DNA of 64,000 nucleotides from Clostridia bacterium (GCA_017626495.1 JAGAIP010000003.1:310001-374000), one strand, 5' to 3'. Numbered from the stretch's first letter, positions 53,029 through 62,891 are shown. A program made the numbers and translations. Notes: generated by a model not told the origin, from the letters alone.

Positions 53029-53799
53029 GCCGAGACAATAATCCCTCATGTCTGCGACGACCTTCTGCACCGTTTCGGAAAGGTAATCCCCCTTAAACTC
53101 GATGAAAAAAGAGTAAGTGCCCGGATTCTGTTTGATAGGTCGGGATTCGATCTTCGTCATATCGAGTCCCGCCTTGCTGATAATCTCCAAAAGCCCCACG
53201 AGAGAGCCGGGGCGGTTGGGACAAACGGCGACGAGAAATACGCGCTCGGAATGACGGAATTTTCCCTCTTCTTCGGGAACGACCAAGAGAAAATGCGTAA
53301 AGTTATTCGGTTCGTTCGCGATCTCGCCTGCGTACGCGTCGAGACCGTCCGTAACGAGAAGCTCGCTGCCGATGCCTGCGTCCGTAGCGGAAGAGATCAT
53401 GGAAACGCCCTTCGCCGTGCTCTCGACGGCGATAACTTCCGCCTGCGGAACGACTTCCAAGAGAAAATCGCTGCACTGACCGATCGCCTGTTCGTGAGAA
53501 TAGATGCGCTTGATATCTTTGAGCTTCGTGCCTCTGCGGTAGATGAGCTTATGCACGATGCGGAGCGTATACTCCTCGACGGCAATTAGGGGGTATGCCT
53601 GCAATAAATCGAGGTTTTGGAGAACCCCTCCCTGCAAGGTATTCTCGATGGGGAGAATGCAGGCGTCGACCTCTCCGCGCAAAACCGCTTTTACTTCTTC
53701 TCTGAAATTTGGATAGGGAACGCCCTCGTCGTTCGGGCACATGTTTTTCAACGCGATCGACGAATGACTTCCGACAGGTCCGAGATAGGCGATCTTCAT
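53005..53799 (-). CDS. pheA: Prephenate dehydratase
   Basis: A 264-residue enzyme of phenylalanine synthesis. MKIAYLGPVGSHSSIAL begins the catalytic part, and NTLQGGV and TDAGIGSELL are catalytic or substrate loops. An ACT domain follows from about 185 (VAVCPNRPGSLVGLLEIISK, then GLDMTKIESRPIK) with the ESRP phenylalanine-binding motif. ATG 53799 overlaps the DAHP synthase stop by one base; longer frames lie within that gene. It should be feedback-inhibited by phenylalanine. Confidence 0.94.
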   Translation of the reverse strand: MKIAYLGPVGSHSSIALKNMCPNDEGVPYPNFREEVKAVLRGEVDACILPIENTLQGGVLQNLDLLQAYPLIAVEEYTLRIVHKLIYRRGTKLKDIKRIYSHEQAIGQCSDFLLEVVPQAEVIAVESTAKGVSMISSATDAGIGSELLVTDGLDAYAGEIANEPNNFTHFLLVVPEEEGKFRHSERVFLVAVCPNRPGSLVGLLEIISKAGLDMTKIESRPIKQNPGTYSFFIEFKGDYLSETVQKVVADMRDYCLGLKIIGTY

Positions 53800-54821
53800 T
53801 ACGCTTTCTCCGCAACGTCGAGAATGAGGCGACGGGTATCTTCCCAGCCGAGACAAGGATCGGTGATGGATTTTCCGTAAACGCAATCCGTCGCTTGATT
53901 GCCCTCTTCGATGAAGCTTTCAATCATGAAACCCTTGACGATGGATTTGAAATCCTTATCGTAGAGGCGGTTTTGAAGCACTTCCTCGACGATACGAATC
54001 TGCTGACGGAATTTCTTTCCGCTGTTGCTGTGGTTGGCGTCGATGACGACCGCAGGATTTTGAAGTCCCGCTTTGCGGTATCCCTCGCAGACCTGCATGA
54101 CCGTTTCGTAGTGGAAGTTGGGAATATCGTTGCCGTAGGAATCGACGAGACCGCGCAGAATAATGTGCGCGAGCGGATTTCCGTTCGTTTTGACCTGATA
54201 GTTACCGTATTTGAACACCTGTGCGCTCTGCGCCGCAAAGACGGAATTGAGCGTGACGGGAATGGAACCGCCCATGGGATTTTTGATTCCGACGGGAACT
54301 TCGATTCCGCTGGAAACGAGGCGGTGGAGCTGATTTTCGCTCGACCTTGCGCCGACGGCGACGTAGGAAAGAAGGTCGTCGACGTAGGCGTAATTTTCGG
54401 GATAGAGCATTTCGTCCGCCGCGGACAGTCCCGATACTTCGAGGTTTTTGTTGTGAAGCTCGCGAATGGTGAGAATGCCCTTTAAGATATTCTCTTCTTT
54501 ATCGGGATCGGGTTGAGAAAACATTCCCTTATACCCTACCCCCTTCGTTCTGGGCTTGTTGGTATAAATACGGGGCACGAGAACGATCTTTTCTTTGACT
54601 TCGTCGTTGAGTTTGCCGAGGCGTTCGGTATAGTCGAGCACCTGTTTGGGGTCATGCGCGGAACAAGGTCCGACGATGACGAGGATCTGATTGCTCTTGC
54701 CCGAAATAACGTCCGAAACGAGAGCATCTCTCTCCTCCTTGATTTTTTTCAGCTCCTCGGAAAGAGGGCACATTTGCTTGATCTCTTCCGCGGAAGGGAT
54801 TTTCATTTGCCGTTCAAACAT
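53799..54821 (-). CDS. DAHP synthase, AroG/AroF type (class I-alpha)
   Basis: A 340-residue (beta/alpha)8 enzyme that starts the aromatic pathway from PEP and erythrose 4-phosphate. VIVGPCSAHDPKQVLDY (near 50), IYTNKPRTKGVGYKG and VIDANHSNSGK (near 260) are class I-alpha motifs. The class is usually feedback-regulated by an aromatic acid, which one is not clear. It overlaps coaD by 8 nt and pheA by one base, so aromatic genes have been joined to a housekeeping operon. Confidence 0.94.
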   Translation of the reverse strand: MFERQMKIPSAEEIKQMCPLSEELKKIKEERDALVSDVISGKSNQILVIVGPCSAHDPKQVLDYTERLGKLNDEVKEKIVLVPRIYTNKPRTKGVGYKGMFSQPDPDKEENILKGILTIRELHNKNLEVSGLSAADEMLYPENYAYVDDLLSYVAVGARSSENQLHRLVSSGIEVPVGIKNPMGGSIPVTLNSVFAAQSAQVFKYGNYQVKTNGNPLAHIILRGLVDSYGNDIPNFHYETVMQVCEGYRKAGLQNPAVVIDANHSNSGKKFRQQIRIVEEVLQNRLYDKDFKSIVKGFMIESFIEEGNQATDCVYGKSITDPCLGWEDTRRLILDVAEKA

Positions 54822-55311
54822 GGTTGGTTTCCTTTTGTTCTATCATTTGCTTTATCGAAAGATACGTCTTTTGCGGAACGTATTCTTTGACGTCTTTGCG
54901 GAAAAAGATGCAATTTCTGACAAGCGACGAGCTGATATGCAGGTGTGCTTGCGTCGTGGGAAGATAGAGCGTGACGATGTCGGGATAGAGGGATTTATTG
55001 ATATGTTGGGTAATCGTCTCGTAATCGAAATCCACGCCGTTTCTGATTCCCCGAACGTAAAAGGGCGTTCCTTCTTCCCGTAGCAAGTCGACGATGAGTC
55101 CGTCGTAACTGCGGACTTTGACGCGCTTTTCCCCTTCAAAGGCGAGAGAAATGAGTTTTTCCCTCTCTTCGAGAGAAAAATAGAGCTTTTTATCGGGGTT
55201 GGTGAGAATCGCCACGACCACTTCGTCAAACAGTTGCAGGCACTGGGAAATCATATCCGTATGCCCGATGGTAATGGGATCGAATGATCCCGCAAAAATA
55301 CATTTTTTCAT
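54814..55311 (-). CDS. coaD: Phosphopantetheine adenylyltransferase
   Basis: A 165-residue enzyme of CoA synthesis. FAGSFDPITIGHTDMI is the nucleotidyltransferase start with TxGH-type site (Ile-Gly-His), YVRGIRNGVDFDYE is the phosphopantetheine site and HISSSLVRN replaces the usual ISSTLVR. ATG 55311 overlaps the rsmD stop (ATGA), the frequent rsmD-coaD pair. The longer upstream frame is inside rsmD. Confidence 0.95.
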   Translation of the reverse strand: MKKCIFAGSFDPITIGHTDMISQCLQLFDEVVVAILTNPDKKLYFSLEEREKLISLAFEGEKRVKVRSYDGLIVDLLREEGTPFYVRGIRNGVDFDYETITQHINKSLYPDIVTLYLPTTQAHLHISSSLVRNCIFFRKDVKEYVPQKTYLSIKQMIEQKETNHV

Positions 55312-55832
55312 ACGTTTCTGTAAAAATGGAGTTTGGTTCTGCCGTACGACCTCGTATCGAACAATTCGAGCCCTTCTATCTGTGCGCCCTCTCCTTCGTT
55401 TTCGAAGATCGCGATTCCCCGATCGGTCAGCTTTCCCCTTGCAATCAGGCAAAGCGCCTCTTGACCGTAATCGGACGCGTAAGGAGGATCGATGAAGATG
55501 AAATCGTACGCGCCTTTTTGCGTGAGACAGGTACGGAAATCGCCCTTGGAAATCGTATACCCCGTCGCTCTCACCGAATCGAGATTCTTTTTGAGCACGT
55601 CGATGCTCGTTTGGGCGAGATCGTTGAAGTGTACGAACGAAGCGCCGCGCGAGAGGCACTCTATCCCTAAGTTTCCGCTGCCTGCAAACAGATCGAGAAC
55701 GGATGCCCCGACGATACGGTCGGACAAGATGCCGAAGAGAGATTCCTTGACGCGGTCGGACGTAGGGCGAATGTCCATGCCTTGAAACGAGGCGAGTTTT
55801 TTTCCTCTGTATTTTCCCGCAATGACGCGCAT
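55308..55832 (-). CDS. rsmD: 16S rRNA (guanine966-N2)-methyltransferase
   Basis: A 174-residue methyltransferase. MRVIAGKYRGKKL is the typical start, VLDLFAGSGNLGIE the SAM site and FIDPPYASDYG the catalytic DPPY motif. It modifies 16S rRNA. It is one base after the membrane protein gene and overlaps coaD. Confidence 0.95.
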   Translation of the reverse strand: MRVIAGKYRGKKLASFQGMDIRPTSDRVKESLFGILSDRIVGASVLDLFAGSGNLGIECLSRGASFVHFNDLAQTSIDVLKKNLDSVRATGYTISKGDFRTCLTQKGAYDFIFIDPPYASDYGQEALCLIARGKLTDRGIAIFENEGEGAQIEGLELFDTRSYGRTKLHFYRNV

Positions 55833-55833
55833 A

Positions 55834-56490
55834 TTATTTCCTCTTTTTCTTGCCTGCCGCCATCACTTCCGCTCTGTATTTTTCCATATTCTCTCTCTTC
55901 TTCTTTTCCTTCATCGCGCCGACGTAGTAAGCGATTCCGCTGACGACGATGGGAATGATCGCAAACGGAAGCGCCCAGAACAGGCTGAGAGTCGGAACGG
56001 CGACGCGAAGAAGCATGATGGGAATGATTGCCCAGCCCGAGAGAATGAGAAGGAGAACTGCCGCCGCGGTAGAACCCGACAGTCCGTAAAAGAGAGCCGC
56101 GTCCTCTGCGTCCTGCCCGATGTTCGCCGCCGCGATGACGATGAGGATCGCAACGGGGATTCCGATGTATGCGCCTGCTAAGAATCCCTTATACAGGCGA
56201 TATTCCTGATAAGGTTTATAGTCCTTGCCCGCTTCGAGAGAGAAGTTGTTCATTCTTCTCACTGCGCCGGCACAATAGGATTTATAGTGAAGTTCGCCGA
56301 CGCCCGACATGAGCCCGAAGTTATAGAAAATGCCGAGCGCAAGGAGCGCAACCATGATGATCCAACGCAGAACGGTATCGCTCGTCAGACCGAGAGCCGC
56401 AAGCATGATGCCTCCGACGAAAAAGTACATAATGAAAGGCGTCGCGGCGCGGCGCAGACATTCCTTTTGAATGAGCCAAAATTGTTTCAC
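55834..56490 (-). CDS. Integral membrane protein, unknown function
   Basis: A 218-residue protein with about five or six helices (residues 18-35, 42-60, 105-123, 138-157, 168-190) and a lysine-rich cytoplasmic tail (MKEKKKRENMEKY to the end). I do not recognise a family. It overlaps the cyclo-ligase gene by 4 nt and precedes rsmD by one base, so it is cotranscribed. The positive tail suggests an inside C-terminus. Confidence 0.8.
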   Translation of the reverse strand: MKQFWLIQKECLRRAATPFIMYFFVGGIMLAALGLTSDTVLRWIIMVALLALGIFYNFGLMSGVGELHYKSYCAGAVRRMNNFSLEAGKDYKPYQEYRLYKGFLAGAYIGIPVAILIVIAAANIGQDAEDAALFYGLSGSTAAAVLLLILSGWAIIPIMLLRVAVPTLSLFWALPFAIIPIVVSGIAYYVGAMKEKKKRENMEKYRAEVMAAGKKKRK

Positions 56491-57008
56491 GTTCGTGACC
56501 TCCTGACGTCACTGAATTTTTGTTCCGTACACACGAAGTCCAATAAAACGTCGTGCGATTCGCTCGGAATTTCATCGAGGAGTTGCTCCTCGTAGCAAAG
56601 CCCCACTTTGACGCAGGGCGTTCGGGAAAGAAAACGGTCGTAAAATCCGCCGCCGTAGCCGAGGCGCCGCCCCGTACGATCTGCGGCGAGCAAGGGAATG
56701 ACCGCAACGTCGATGATTCCCCGATAGATCGCTCCGTCGCTTTCCCATATTCCGTATCGGTTCTTAAAAAGCGTTCCCTCTTCGACGGCGAACATGTCCG
56801 TTCCTTCGATACGCGGCGTAACGACGCGTTTTCCGAGGCGGACGAGCGAATGAATGAGCTTGTCCGTACTCGCCTCGCTGCCGAACGAACGGTAGACGAA
56901 GAACGTTTCCCCCGTGGGAAGAGCGGAGAGAAAGGTGGTTTCGGGCGAACCCGTCATACGCTTTCGTTTCTCCCTCATCTCTTTTCTCAGTTCAATTTTC
57001 GTATACAT
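56487..57008 (-). CDS. 5-formyltetrahydrofolate cyclo-ligase
   Basis: A 173-residue enzyme that converts 5-formyl- to 5,10-methenyl-THF with ATP. N-terminal KIELRKEMREKRKRM and the ATP/Mg motif RRLGYGGGFYDRFL (near 115) are diagnostic; VGLCYEEQLLDEIP follows. It overlaps the alanine racemase gene by 17 nt and the membrane protein by 4. Confidence 0.94.
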   Translation of the reverse strand: MYTKIELRKEMREKRKRMTGSPETTFLSALPTGETFFVYRSFGSEASTDKLIHSLVRLGKRVVTPRIEGTDMFAVEEGTLFKNRYGIWESDGAIYRGIIDVAVIPLLAADRTGRRLGYGGGFYDRFLSRTPCVKVGLCYEEQLLDEIPSESHDVLLDFVCTEQKFSDVRRSRT

Positions 57009-57915
57009 AGCGCCCCCTTTTCCCCATGGAAGTCAACACTTCATAGGGAATGGTGGAATTGTTCCATGCAACTTTTTCCGCGTCGTCCATGACGCAGACG
57101 TATTCACCGACGGGAAACGTCCCGTCGCAGACGTAGGCGTCCATACAATACGCTCCGCCACGCATCATTCCGTCCCCGTAACCGATACGGAGAGTAGAGA
57201 GATGCGTCTGCGTACCCTTTTGAAAATACCCCTTTCCGCCGTTTTGCGCGAACGTGTTCTGCATGCACCGCGCGTACACTTTCATGGCGCGTTGCAGAGG
57301 GATAGACGCATAGCCGTAAAGCCCGATACCGATGCGCACCACGTCGAAGTGGTATTTCCGTTCGGCAATCGTTCCTTCCGTCGCGCTCAGATGCAAAATC
57401 CCGTTCGGATATTCGCGTTTGAAGATCTCCGCTTGTCTGCAAAAGAGTCCGTACTGTTCTTCCATGGAACGTTTGCTCCAAAAATGGGAAAACATACCCT
57501 CGATCTGCATATCGCCAAAGAGCGTTTCGACGCGCGACGCGCCGTAACGGTTCATGCCCGTATTGAGCATGAGGTGAACGCGCGCGCCTTTACAGAGAGC
57601 CGCACTCGCCCGATCGTGTACGGAAAGAATGAGCCCGTACGCCTTGGCGCGCTCCGCGTCGTACAGATCAGTCGGGGGCGTGAGGACGAGAATATCTTCC
57701 TCGATTCCGGCAAGGCGGAGAGAAATTCCCTCGTCGATGAGGGCGACGGCAAACATGGACGCTCTTCCTTTGAGCGTTTCTGCGACCGCCGTCGCGCCGT
57801 GCCCGTAGGCGTTTGCCTTGACGACGGCGCATAGCTTTGCATTCGTCATGCGGAGAAATGCGTCCGCATTCTGTCGTATGGATTTTAAGTTTACGGAAAT
57901 GACAGCGTTTTGCAC
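56992..57915 (-). CDS. alr: Alanine racemase, compact form
   Basis: A 307-residue PLP enzyme. PLP Lys is in LCAVVKANAYGHGA (near 35) and the second-domain Tyr in LRIGYGDGMMRGG (near 225); IPYEVLTSMGKRGRYVY is the family end. It makes D-alanine for cell wall. The length is 60 or more residues below the usual 370, with loops in both domains trimmed. It overlaps the cyclo-ligase gene by 17 nt. Compact forms may be related racemases for another residue, so the exact substrate has some doubt. Confidence 0.87.
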   Translation of the reverse strand: MQNAVISVNLKSIRQNADAFLRMTNAKLCAVVKANAYGHGATAVAETLKGRASMFAVALIDEGISLRLAGIEEDILVLTPPTDLYDAERAKAYGLILSVHDRASAALCKGARVHLMLNTGMNRYGASRVETLFGDMQIEGMFSHFWSKRSMEEQYGLFCRQAEIFKREYPNGILHLSATEGTIAERKYHFDVVRIGIGLYGYASIPLQRAMKVYARCMQNTFAQNGGKGYFQKGTQTHLSTLRIGYGDGMMRGGAYCMDAYVCDGTFPVGEYVCVMDDAEKVAWNNSTIPYEVLTSMGKRGRYVYEN

Positions 57916-57930
57916 GCTACATTGTATGCG

Positions 57931-58632
57931 TTAAGTCGTATAAATGAATCTGTGACAGCTGTCGCACTCGATCATCTTGCCTTCGGCGAGACGGCTCTGC
58001 ATGGCGATGGGAAGATCCATTCCGCAGAAAGGGCATCTGTTTTCGCGAAGCTCGCCGAATACGGGGAAGATATGCTCCTTTCTCTTGGCTTTGTACTTCG
58101 CGATGACTTCGCGGTTGCACCCCTTTTCGAGTTTTTTCAGCTCCGTTTCGAGCGCCTCCATTTCGGACGCTTTCCCCTCTTTGACTTCGTTATATTTTAC
58201 TCTGTATTCCTTGAACTGCTTTTGCGCCGTGATGGTCTGTTGTTTCAAAGAGGCGTAATCTTTCTGAATGGCGTTGACGGAAGCGATGATCTGATTGAGT
58301 TCCGCTTTGATGCCGCGGAGCTGTTCGGACAGCGCCTGCGCCTGCTTTTTATAGAAAGAGATGTCCGCTCCCTGTTCGATGAGCGCGTCGAGGTTTGCAA
58401 AATCGTCGAGGCTCTTTGCAAGTTCGACGTAGCGTTTCGTGAGCAGTTTCGCGCTCTTTTCCAGGCTGACTGCCTTATTGTCGAGCACTTCGAGCTTTTC
58501 GGACGCTTTTTCAAGAAACTTCTTTGCGGAAAAATACTTCTTTCTCTCGTCGGAAGAAGCGATTTCCTGTTCGAGAGCGCGAAGCTTTCCGTCTACTTCC
58601 TGATACTGTAACATTGATTCTAGTTCTGTCAT
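57931..58632 (-). CDS. Coiled-coil protein with C-terminal C4 zinc ribbon
   Basis: A 233-residue protein: a long coiled coil from about 10 to 175, then a zinc ribbon with CPFCGMDLP and ECDSCHRF (two CxxC pairs). This is the CT398/DUF164-type family often beside nif3, as here; proposed roles involve nucleic acid or flagellar/secretion partners but are unproven. ATG 58632 has GGGAG eight bases before; the longer frame overlaps nif3. Confidence 0.88.
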   Translation of the reverse strand: MTELESMLQYQEVDGKLRALEQEIASSDERKKYFSAKKFLEKASEKLEVLDNKAVSLEKSAKLLTKRYVELAKSLDDFANLDALIEQGADISFYKKQAQALSEQLRGIKAELNQIIASVNAIQKDYASLKQQTITAQKQFKEYRVKYNEVKEGKASEMEALETELKKLEKGCNREVIAKYKAKRKEHIFPVFGELRENRCPFCGMDLPIAMQSRLAEGKMIECDSCHRFIYTT

Positions 58633-58649
58633 ATCTTTACTCCCGACGG

Positions 58650-59423
58650 TTACTTCAAATCGTCCTCGTGCCATATGCACGCGACGGGAAGTACCGCCTG
58701 ACATTTATTTTTGAATTGTTTGAATCCGTAGCACTCGGACGCATAGTGCGTGAGAACGATAGCGTTCATGCCCTGTTCGAGCGTGCCCGTGATGAGATGG
58801 TGCTTCCAGTCCGCCGAGACGACGGTATCCGCACCGTTTTGTTTTGCGAAAGAAATTGCCTGTTCGCCGATGCCTGCGCCGCAAAAGGACGCGACGCGGC
58901 GAACGGGTTTATTTCCGTAACCGATCACGCGTTCCGTTTCGAGCGCGCGTTTGATTTTTTCTATATAAAGCGGAAAATCGAAGCCGTCTACGTCGTATAC
59001 TTTGCCGTACGTTCCGAGGGGCACTTCTTCCATAACGACGGGGCGTTCTCCGCCGAGCGCGTTCATGAGACTGTCGTCGATTCCGCCGTTCGCGAGATCT
59101 AAATTGAGGTGCATGGAAACGATCGAAATGCCGTTGCGAATACAGGAAATCAGTTTCTTTCCCAAGGGTTCGCCCTCGTCGATCGAACCGATCTTGCCGT
59201 AAATGGCAGGATGGTGCGTAACGATGAGCTTTGCACGCTCTCTTATCGCCTTTTCCACCGCGCCGCAGGAAAAATCGAGGGAGAAAACGACTCTTTGCAC
59301 GTCTCCCTCCATGCGAACCAACAGTCCGCTATTGTCGTATGCGTCATAGGCGGCACAATATGCGTCGCTGATCCGTTTGGGCGCGACGGCGTCGATCGCC
59401 TTGTAGAGTTCATCTATTTGCAA
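58650..59423 (-). CDS. Nif3-like dinuclear metal-centre protein
   Basis: A 257-residue NIF3/DUF34 family protein. Metal ligands are His-His in LIVTHHPAIYG, Asp in LDLANGGIDDSL and late His in VVSADWKHHLIT with Glu in the last third. It is the short form without the inserted domain. The family is near-universal, often annotated GTP cyclohydrolase type 2, with uncertain role. It overlaps trmK by 14 nt, the well-known trmK-nif3 pair in Bacillota. Confidence 0.93.
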   Translation of the reverse strand: MQIDELYKAIDAVAPKRISDAYCAAYDAYDNSGLLVRMEGDVQRVVFSLDFSCGAVEKAIRERAKLIVTHHPAIYGKIGSIDEGEPLGKKLISCIRNGISIVSMHLNLDLANGGIDDSLMNALGGERPVVMEEVPLGTYGKVYDVDGFDFPLYIEKIKRALETERVIGYGNKPVRRVASFCGAGIGEQAISFAKQNGADTVVSADWKHHLITGTLEQGMNAIVLTHYASECYGFKQFKNKCQAVLPVACIWHEDDLK

Positions 59424-60054
59424 GGATCGCCTCCCTCTCCCGTATCAGAGACATCGCGTCGCGCTTTGCCCCGTCGGGGAGCCGTTCGAGAAATTGTTTC
59501 TGTTTTTCGTTCTTGTCTTTCAGACTGTCCAAAAACGCCTGCGGTCTGCGTTCGAGATTTTCTTTTCCGTAACGGAAATCGAGCTCGGAATAGTCGCTGT
59601 ATCCGTTCCGTTCGCCCACGATGACGTCGTAATACTTATCGTCCCGAAAGGTGAAGTCGCGAAAAAGGCGCGCGCCGCGCGAGACGAGATAACGCCGCAA
59701 CGTTTCGGTATTTTTCATGGGTTGGAACAAAAAGCGCTTAGGCAAAAAACCGCGTTCGAGAATCCCGACGATTTCCATACCGCCCATGCCCGCAATCAGC
59801 ACGAAGTCGGTGTCAGGACTGATTTTTTCGAGCCCGTCGCAAAGGACGGCTGTACATCTGCCCCGTTCGATCTCGTCGGAAAGGAGCGTCTGCGCCTTTT
59901 TGAGGCTTCCCTTGCTCACGTCCGCAACCGTCACACGGTCGCACAGATTCGTTTTGAGCACGAACTCGCTGATATAGCCGTGATCGCACCCGACGTCCGC
60001 AAACGAAGTACAGGGCGGAATGAGGGAACAGAGCGTTTTGATGCGATGCGTCAT
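59410..60054 (-). CDS. trmK: tRNA (adenine22-N1)-methyltransferase
   Basis: A 214-residue SAM methyltransferase. [29 protein letters not shown] (SAM site) and LIAGMGGMEIVGIL are TrmK motifs, followed by a helical C-terminal part. It methylates A22 of tRNA. It overlaps rpoD by one base. Confidence 0.94.
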   Translation of the reverse strand: MTHRIKTLCSLIPPCTSFADVGCDHGYISEFVLKTNLCDRVTVADVSKGSLKKAQTLLSDEIERGRCTAVLCDGLEKISPDTDFVLIAGMGGMEIVGILERGFLPKRFLFQPMKNTETLRRYLVSRGARLFRDFTFRDDKYYDVIVGERNGYSDYSELDFRYGKENLERRPQAFLDSLKDKNEKQKQFLERLPDGAKRDAMSLIREREAILANR

Positions 60055-61109
60055 TATTCGAGGAAATCCTTCAAGCGTTTGCTACGGGAAGGATGACGGA
60101 GTTTTCTGAGCGCCTTTGCCTCGATCTGACGAATTCTCTCTCGGGTGACGTTAAATTCTTTACCCACCTCTTCGAGCGTACGGGGTCTGCCGTCGTCGAT
60201 GCCGTAACGGAGACGGAGCACCTTTTCCTCACGGGGGGTGAGGGTATCGAGAACGCCGATGAGCTGTTCTTTGAGCATGGTGAACGCCACGGAATCGGAG
60301 GGCGTGGTCGTTTTATCGTCCTCGATGAAGTCGCCGAGATGAGAATCTTCCTCTTCGCCGATGGGCGTTTCGAGAGAGACGGGATCCTGTGCGATTTTCT
60401 GAATCTCCATGACGCGCTCGACCGAGATATTCATCTCTCTTGCAATCTCTTCCGGCGTCGGTTCTCTGCCGAGCTCCTGCAATAAAAGACGGGACGTTCT
60501 CGTGAGTTTATTGATGGTCTCCACCATGTGGACGGGGATACGAATGGTTCTCGCCTGATCCGCGATGGCGCGCGTGATGGATTGACGGATCCACCACGTC
60601 GCATAGGTGGAAAACTTGAATCCCTTCTGATAGTCGAATTTTTCGACCGCCTTCATGAGTCCGAGATTTCCTTCCTGTATGAGATCCAGGAAAAGCATAC
60701 CTCTTCCGACGTATCTCTTTGCGATGGAGACGACGAGACGGAGGTTCGCCTCGGAAAGACGCCTCTTTGCCTCTTCTTCCCCGTCCTGCATGCGTTTCGC
60801 CAGGTCAACCTCCTCGTCTGCGGAAAGGAGAGGAACTCTGCCGATGTCCTTTAAGTACATCTTAACGGGATCGTCGAGACCGATGTCGGAAAGAGCCTGC
60901 TCGAACAGTTCCTTTTCACGCTCCGCCTCGTCGTAAATCTGAATGCCTGCCTCGCCCACCTGCTTATAGACTTCTTCGATCTGCGTAGGATTCGTATCGT
61001 ATTTTTCAAGAATGTCGCAGAGGGTATTCGTGGAAATACTGCCCTTATCGCGATAATTCTCGATGATACTTCTGGTGATTTCTGTTAACTTTTGTTCGGA
61101 AATACTCAT
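60054..61109 (-). CDS. rpoD: RNA polymerase primary sigma factor
   Basis: A 351-residue sigma-70. Region 1.1 is short (about 1-75); 2.3-2.4 reads [20 protein letters not shown] (near 190), region 3 [13 protein letters not shown] and region 4 [20 protein letters not shown]. It recognises the TTGACA/TATAAT promoters seen across this window. It follows dnaG by 15 bases, the standard dnaG-rpoD arrangement. Confidence 0.97.
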   Translation of the reverse strand: MSISEQKLTEITRSIIENYRDKGSISTNTLCDILEKYDTNPTQIEEVYKQVGEAGIQIYDEAEREKELFEQALSDIGLDDPVKMYLKDIGRVPLLSADEEVDLAKRMQDGEEEAKRRLSEANLRLVVSIAKRYVGRGMLFLDLIQEGNLGLMKAVEKFDYQKGFKFSTYATWWIRQSITRAIADQARTIRIPVHMVETINKLTRTSRLLLQELGREPTPEEIAREMNISVERVMEIQKIAQDPVSLETPIGEEEDSHLGDFIEDDKTTTPSDSVAFTMLKEQLIGVLDTLTPREEKVLRLRYGIDDGRPRTLEEVGKEFNVTRERIRQIEAKALRKLRHPSRSKRLKDFLE

Positions 61110-61124
61110 GCTTTCACTCCGTTT

Positions 61125-62891
61125 TTAATTTTTCAATGCTTTGGTAAGTTCCTGAATCCGATACGTGAGCTGACGGCGGATCTCCGTATCCCGCGTCTCA
61201 GAGCACGTTCGAAGCAGTTCTTTAATTTCTTGTTCCGTCTGGTAGCGTTTGAGTTTTTTCACGCTGTCGTTAAAATATTTCTCGCCCTCTTCCCCTTCGA
61301 GCGAGCCGTCGCCGAGTTGCAAAATCGCGTTGATTTCGGGCTCGTCCTCGTCGAAGATGTTGAACACCTCGGACGGAATCGGCTTTTCCCCCATATCGCG
61401 CTTATCGCAGATATAGTCGAGAAGATCGAGGTGTATCTGATTTTCAAAGGGCAGTATTTCGAGGGGAAATTCGAGCGTGTACCTCTTTGAAAAGAGCGCC
61501 GCCGCAAGAATAAACCTCGACGCTTTCATGACCGCGTCTGCGTTGTCTTTTTGGTCGAAATAGGAAATTTCCTGTTTGGGCGCGACGAAAGGAAGTCCTT
61601 CGAGGTCGCGTTTGAGCGCCTCGTAGGAAATGTCGGTATCTCTGCCGAGCTGTCGAAGGAGAGGCTCTTTTGCACTCTCCGTTTCCACATCGCGAATGAT
61701 TTTGAGCACTTCCGCGATGTAAGCGTTGCGCTCGTCGGGCTTTTTGGGATCGTGTTCCCTCGCCGCGACCGTAATCTTGAAATCTACCAAGGGTTTCGCC
61801 TTATCTAGGCAGTCCTGATACCCCTCGGCGCCGAATTTCTTACACACGTCGTCGGGATCGAGCCCCTCGGGAAGAGGAACGACCTTGACGTTGACCCCCT
61901 CGCTCTGCATGATTTCAAGTCCGCGAATCGCCGCGTGCTGACCTGCGGAATCCCCGTCGTAGGAGATATAGCAGAGGTTTGCATACCGTTTAACGAGGCG
62001 CGCCTGCTCCTGTGTGAGAGAGGTTCCCATAGACGCGACGACGTTCTTAAATCCTGCCTGATAGAGGGAAATGACGTCCATATACCCTTCCGTCATGATG
62101 ACGGAGGAAATCGTCTGTTCTTTTCTGAGTTTTTTGAGAAGATTGACGTTATAGAGCGTCTTGCGCTTATTGAAAACGATGGTTTCCCTCGTATTTTTAT
62201 ATTTTGCGAAGTCGGGCTTTTTCTCCATCAGTCTGCCGCCGAAGGCGACCACGTCGCCGAACGCGTTGATGATGGGATAAATGAGTCTGCCTGCCTCGAA
62301 GTCGATGAGCCTGCCTTTATGTTCGCTGCAAACGCCGCTGTCGAGAATATCCTGCCTGGAATATCCTTTATCGAGGAGATATTGCGGGAGAGACTGAAAA
62401 TCGAGCGAAGCGCCGATGCCGAACTTTTTGACGGTAGAAGAAGTCATTTTTCGTTCGAGAATATAGGCAATATGCGCGTCCGCGTTTCCGCCGTTCAGAT
62501 TATCCCAATAAAATCTCGCCGTATCTTTGAGAATCTTCAATACGGCGTCCCGTTTCTTTTTCAGCGCGACCGTCCTTTCGTCGGAAAAGTCCTCGTCGGG
62601 AAGTTTCATGCCCACCCTGCCGGCGAGAATTTTCACCGCGTCGGGAAAATCCACGTTCTCCATGTTCTGCACGAACTTGACGACGTCGCCCGATACGCCG
62701 CAACCGAAACAGTGATAAAACTGATCGGTTTGGTTGACGGAAAAAGAGGGCGTCTTTTCGTGATGGAAGGGACAGCAAGCCCAGAAGTTATCCCCCTTTC
62801 TGTCGAGGGAGACGTACCCGCTCACAACGTCGACGATGTTATTCCGTTGTTTGAGTTCTTGCATGAACTCGGGATGGTACGTTCTTGCCAT
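61125..62891 (-). CDS. dnaG: DNA primase
   Basis: A 588-residue primase. The zinc finger is CCPFHHEKTPSFSV with FYHCFGCGVSGD (residues about 38-65); the TOPRIM core has VIMTEGYMDVISLYQ (near 265) and SYDGDSAGQHAA (near 310). The C-terminal helicase-binding domain (about 450-588) is present. Its start overlaps the dgt end by 53 nt. It makes RNA primers for replication. Confidence 0.96.
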   Translation of the reverse strand: MARTYHPEFMQELKQRNNIVDVVSGYVSLDRKGDNFWACCPFHHEKTPSFSVNQTDQFYHCFGCGVSGDVVKFVQNMENVDFPDAVKILAGRVGMKLPDEDFSDERTVALKKKRDAVLKILKDTARFYWDNLNGGNADAHIAYILERKMTSSTVKKFGIGASLDFQSLPQYLLDKGYSRQDILDSGVCSEHKGRLIDFEAGRLIYPIINAFGDVVAFGGRLMEKKPDFAKYKNTRETIVFNKRKTLYNVNLLKKLRKEQTISSVIMTEGYMDVISLYQAGFKNVVASMGTSLTQEQARLVKRYANLCYISYDGDSAGQHAAIRGLEIMQSEGVNVKVVPLPEGLDPDDVCKKFGAEGYQDCLDKAKPLVDFKITVAAREHDPKKPDERNAYIAEVLKIIRDVETESAKEPLLRQLGRDTDISYEALKRDLEGLPFVAPKQEISYFDQKDNADAVMKASRFILAAALFSKRYTLEFPLEILPFENQIHLDLLDYICDKRDMGEKPIPSEVFNIFDEDEPEINAILQLGDGSLEGEEGEKYFNDSVKKLKRYQTEQEIKELLRTCSETRDTEIRRQLTYRIQELTKALKN

